From: Desulfobacterales bacterium
Lineage (GTDB): Bacteria > Desulfobacterota > Desulfobacteria > Desulfobacterales > BuS5
Assembly: GCA_020056865.1 (NCBI GenBank)
Contig: JAGVGX010000201.1
Coordinates: 1 to 8,289, forward strand
Direction: 5' to 3'
Length of the DNA: 8,289 bases
Part shown: positions 5,752-8,289 of the stretch, in pieces
Numbering within the stretch: the stretch's first letter is position 1
How the letters are laid out: each line of letters begins with the position of its first letter
Made by a program: the position numbers and the translations under genes
Notes under the pieces: model-generated
Databases searched by the model: none
Seen by the model: only the letters and a program-made list of their open reading frames with translations
What the model was told of the DNA's origin: nothing

Positions 5752-7416
5752 ATGAAAGAGAAAATAAAAGAGTTGATCATTGCTGCCGCAAATAAAGCAT
5801 ATGCAACAGGTCATTTGTCTTCAGCAGACTTTCCCGAAGTCATGATAGAAGAGCCAAAAAGAGAATTTCAAGGGGATTATTCATCTAATTTTGCTATGAT
5901 TATGGCTGGTGTCCAAAAAATGCCGCCAAGAAAAATTGCAGAAATTATTACAGACCACATAGAACATGAAAACAGCATTTTTTCTAAAGTAGAAATTGCA
6001 GGTCCCGGTTTTATTAATTTTTTTATATGTGATTCCGAGTGGCATGCTGTTTTAAATGAGATAGATAAACAGGATGTTAATTACGGTTCTTGCAATATCG
6101 GCAAAGGGAAACGGCTTCAGGTTGAATTTGTCAGCGCCAATCCTACAGGGCCTCTTCATGTCGGACACGGAAGAGGAGCTGCCATTGGTGACAGTATGGC
6201 AAATATATTAAGATGCTGCGGATATAATGTTGAAAAGGAATACTATATAAATGATTCCGGCAGACAGATACAGACACTGGGCCGATCGGTTTTTTTAAGG
6301 TATAAGGCGTTGTTCTCAGATGATATCAATTTTCCTGACGACTGTTACCAGGGAGAATATATCATTGGTTTAGCCTCAGATATAAAAACGGAAATGGGGA
6401 GGGACCTTTTAGATATTGAAGAAGAAACAGCGATTTCATATTGCGCTGACGTTGCGTCAAAAAAAATTTTAGACGGCATTCAAAAGGATTTGGCGTCTTT
6501 TGGGGTAAGTTTTGACAACTGGTTCAGCGAACAGCGTCTTTTTGATTCCGGGAAGGTGGATGAGGTCATCGACAGGTTTAAAAAAAACAATTATATTTAT
6601 GAAAAAGATAAGGCACTTTGGTTTAGAACAACAGATTTTGGTGATGAAAAGGATCGTGTGGTTGTGCGCAGTAATGGGCACACGACCTATTTCGCAGCAG
6701 ATATTGCTTATCATCAGGAGAAACTCGACAGAGGGTATGAAAAAATCATTGATGTATGGGGAGCGGATCATCATGGCTATATTCCAAGGATTAAAGCGTC
6801 TATACAAGCGTCCGGCAAAAATGATACTATGTTCAGTGTGATCCTTGTCCAACTGGTTAATCTTTTGCGCGAAGGTGAGCCTGTAGCCATGTCGACAAGG
6901 TCGGGAGAATTTGTTACCTTAAGTGATGTGATTAAGGAAGTCGGCAGTGATGCTGCAAGGTTTATATTTTTAACACGTCATTATGAGAGTCCGCTGGATT
7001 TTGATTTGGCGCTTGCAAAGAAAAAAACAAACGAAAATCCAGTTTATTATGTTCAATATGTTCATGCCAGAATATCCAGTATTATTGAGAAGGCGAAAAA
7101 AACAGGCATAGATACGATAACCTGGGATGATAAAGCCATAGACAGTCTGGTACAGCCTGAAGAGACACGCCTTATTAAGATCTTGGGCAGTTATCCTGAA
7201 GTTGTCGAATTAAGTGCCAGATATATGGAGCCTCATCGCATTACATTTTATTTGATGCAACTTGCGTCCGGGTTTCATTCCTATTACAACATGCACAGGG
7301 TGCTTACAGATGATGCGTTGCTGACCTCAGGAAGGCTTTGTCTTATAACAGCGGTGAAAAAAATTATCAGAAACGGCCTTTGCCTTTTAGGGGTTTCTGC
7401 GCCTGAAAAAATGTAA
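5752..7416 (+). CDS. argS: Arginyl-tRNA synthetase
   Basis: Charges tRNA(Arg) with arginine in the cytoplasm (class I synthetase; ArgRS needs bound tRNA to activate its amino acid). With the start at 5752 the product is 554 aa, normal for bacterial ArgRS. In order: N-terminal Add-1 domain (about 1-90) including EFQGDYSSNFAM; catalytic core with FVSANPTGPLHVGHGRG, where HVGH (136-139) is the HIGH signature; ADIAYH and WGADHHGYI; a KMSKS-equivalent loop reading AMSTRSGEF (379-387); and a C-terminal DALR-type anticodon-binding helical domain from about YVQYVHARI onward. The first lysine of KMSKS is Ala here; loss of canonical KMSKS lysines is known in ArgRS. The ATG at 5740 would add only four residues and lacks a usable Shine-Dalgarno. 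It heads an operon with the SPOR gene 15 nt downstream. Confidence 0.97.
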   Translation: MKEKIKELIIAAANKAYATGHLSSADFPEVMIEEPKREFQGDYSSNFAMIMAGVQKMPPRKIAEIITDHIEHENSIFSKVEIAGPGFINFFICDSEWHAVLNEIDKQDVNYGSCNIGKGKRLQVEFVSANPTGPLHVGHGRGAAIGDSMANILRCCGYNVEKEYYINDSGRQIQTLGRSVFLRYKALFSDDINFPDDCYQGEYIIGLASDIKTEMGRDLLDIEEETAISYCADVASKKILDGIQKDLASFGVSFDNWFSEQRLFDSGKVDEVIDRFKKNNYIYEKDKALWFRTTDFGDEKDRVVVRSNGHTTYFAADIAYHQEKLDRGYEKIIDVWGADHHGYIPRIKASIQASGKNDTMFSVILVQLVNLLREGEPVAMSTRSGEFVTLSDVIKEVGSDAARFIFLTRHYESPLDFDLALAKKKTNENPVYYVQYVHARISSIIEKAKKTGIDTITWDDKAIDSLVQPEETRLIKILGSYPEVVELSARYMEPHRITFYLMQLASGFHSYYNMHRVLTDDALLTSGRLCLITAVKKIIRNGLCLLGVSAPEKM

Positions 7417-7431
7417 CTTGAGGCATGCAAT

Positions 7432-8109
7432 ATGACCCCCAATAATAAAAAAAACACAATGAATCCTAAAAATAAAGCGCTGGTTAAATGGCTTTTTCTG
7501 CTTTTTTTTACATCCGCATGGATGTTTGTATTGGGCATATGGGTTGGAAGAGGGACAGCACCTGTTACGTTTGATACCAAAACACTTTTAAAAGAACTTG
7601 CTGAATTAAAACAAACATTAATTAAACAGGAACATAACAGTTATCAAATTGATTCATCTGCAAAAAATGGAACCAAAGGCCTGGATTTTTACGAGGCTCT
7701 GAAAAAAACCGATGATCTCAATGATGACCGTAACATGCAATCTGATTTGCATAAACAAAAGAAGTCAGAGCTATCGCAAAAACAGCTTCCTGAGAAAAAA
7801 CAGCTTTCCGTTGAAGAAAACAAGTGGATACCTAAAAAAGATGAGCCCTTGAAATCGGTTGCCAGCGAAAAAGACAATAATAAATATACCATCCAGGTGG
7901 CATCGTTAAAAGATACTGATTCTGCAGATACCATGGTGTCGGATTTAAAAAAAAAAGGATACCCTGCGTATAGATCACTAACCAAGATTCCCGGAAAGGG
8001 AATTTGGATCAGAGTCCAAATAGGGGATTTCAATAACCATGAGGAAGCTGGTGCGACCATAGGCAGACTGAAAAAGGATAATATATCTGCCATTGTTGTT
8101 TCACGTTAA
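7432..8109 (+). CDS. SPOR-domain inner-membrane protein (FtsN-like architecture)
   Basis: Probably a bitopic envelope protein that binds septal peptidoglycan stripped of stem peptides; that is the known role of SPOR domains. The 225-aa product has a basic N-terminus (1-19), one transmembrane segment (about 20-38, rich in W, F and L) that should leave the rest in the periplasm, a charged Lys/Glu/Gln-rich linker (about 50-148) with the segment LDFYEAL (84-90), and a C-terminal SPOR domain (about 151-224) starting YTIQVASLKD and containing WIRVQIGDF. Domain order resembles FtsN, but the linker shows no specific FtsN motif, so function beyond SPOR binding is open. The ATG at 7432 has TGAGG 8 nt upstream; Met10 is a possible later start. 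It lies 15 nt after argS and 12 nt before gatC. A run of ten A (7947-7956) interrupts the SPOR coding region. Confidence 0.88.
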   Translation: MTPNNKKNTMNPKNKALVKWLFLLFFTSAWMFVLGIWVGRGTAPVTFDTKTLLKELAELKQTLIKQEHNSYQIDSSAKNGTKGLDFYEALKKTDDLNDDRNMQSDLHKQKKSELSQKQLPEKKQLSVEENKWIPKKDEPLKSVASEKDNNKYTIQVASLKDTDSADTMVSDLKKKGYPAYRSLTKIPGKGIWIRVQIGDFNNHEEAGATIGRLKKDNISAIVVSR

Positions 8110-8121
8110 CATGGAGAGAAA

Positions 8122-8289
8122 ATGAAAATAACCAATGAAGAAGTTATCCACGTGGCAAATCTTGCTCGTATTGATATAGATAAGCATGCGTTGGAGGAAC
8201 TTGCTGTTCAGATAGGGAAAATACTTGAATATGTGGATATTTTGAATCGTGTTGACACAACACATATTCGTCCGACCTCACATGCTATC
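8122..8289 (+). CDS. gatC: Asp/Glu-tRNA(Asn/Gln) amidotransferase subunit C, N-terminal part (3' end outside window)
   Basis: Small subunit of GatCAB, which amidates misacylated Glu-tRNA(Gln) and/or Asp-tRNA(Asn) in the cytoplasm; GatC wraps around and stabilises GatA. Fifty-six codons are visible and the frame is open to the window end. The product begins MKITNEEVIHVANLARI and continues through ILEYVDILNRVDT to RPTSHA, the conserved GatC pattern (VxxLAxL, helix, YVDxLxxVDT, PxSHA). Full-length GatC is usually about 95 aa, so roughly 40 residues are missing. GGAG at 8113-8116 lies 5 nt before the ATG. It sits 12 nt after the SPOR gene, with gatA expected next. It was identified by direct translation. 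Confidence 0.93.
   Translation, partial: MKITNEEVIHVANLARIDIDKHALEELAVQIGKILEYVDILNRVDTTHIRPTSHAI

Noticed and set aside
1..8289. Mobile element, CRISPR array, phage or defence system
   Set aside because: No transposase or integrase, no regularly spaced repeats, no terminal repeats; every gene is housekeeping or envelope.

Overview
This is an ordinary but information-dense housekeeping stretch from an AT-rich Gram-negative bacterium. A BamD lipoprotein and a SPOR-domain inner-membrane protein indicate a diderm envelope. The gene order (proS-rel facing rpmB, then bamD/trxB/trxA, then argS-SPOR-gatC), the eukaryote/archaeon-like ProRS and the four-cysteine L28 best fit a sulfate-reducing Desulfobacterota of the Desulfobacterales type. 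That placement is inferred from gene content and sequence style, not from a search.

Layout. Positions 1-3075 (+ strand) hold the 3' part of proS and a full-length bifunctional RelA/SpoT-family gene, 41 bp apart and probably co-transcribed. Positions 3074-5411 (- strand) hold trxA, trxB and bamD in transcription order, then rpmB. trxB and bamD overlap by 4 nt (ATGA). A rho-independent terminator follows bamD and another follows rpmB; the rpmB one reaches into the rel stop codon, so rel and rpmB converge. Positions 5412-5751 are the only long non-coding gap. It carries a strong sigma70-type promoter for trxA, a likely promoter facing argS, and two perfect palindromes, one over the trxA start point and one midway between the divergent promoters. 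Positions 5752-8289 (+ strand) hold argS, a single-pass SPOR-domain protein and the 5' part of gatC, tightly spaced as one operon.

Functionally the window centres on aminoacylation and translation (ProRS, ArgRS, GatC of the Asp/Glu-tRNA amidotransferase, L28) and on the alarmone enzyme that responds to failed aminoacylation. A thioredoxin/thioredoxin-reductase pair is embedded with an outer-membrane assembly lipoprotein. GatC implies that at least one of Gln-tRNA(Gln) or Asn-tRNA(Asn) is made by transamidation.

I found no mobile element, CRISPR array, tRNA or rRNA, and no undescribed multi-gene system. The points most worth a second look are the divergent trxA/argS control region, non-consensus residues in the alarmone synthetase domain, the coupling of trxB to bamD, and a 10-A run in the SPOR gene where a one-base slip would destroy the SPOR domain.
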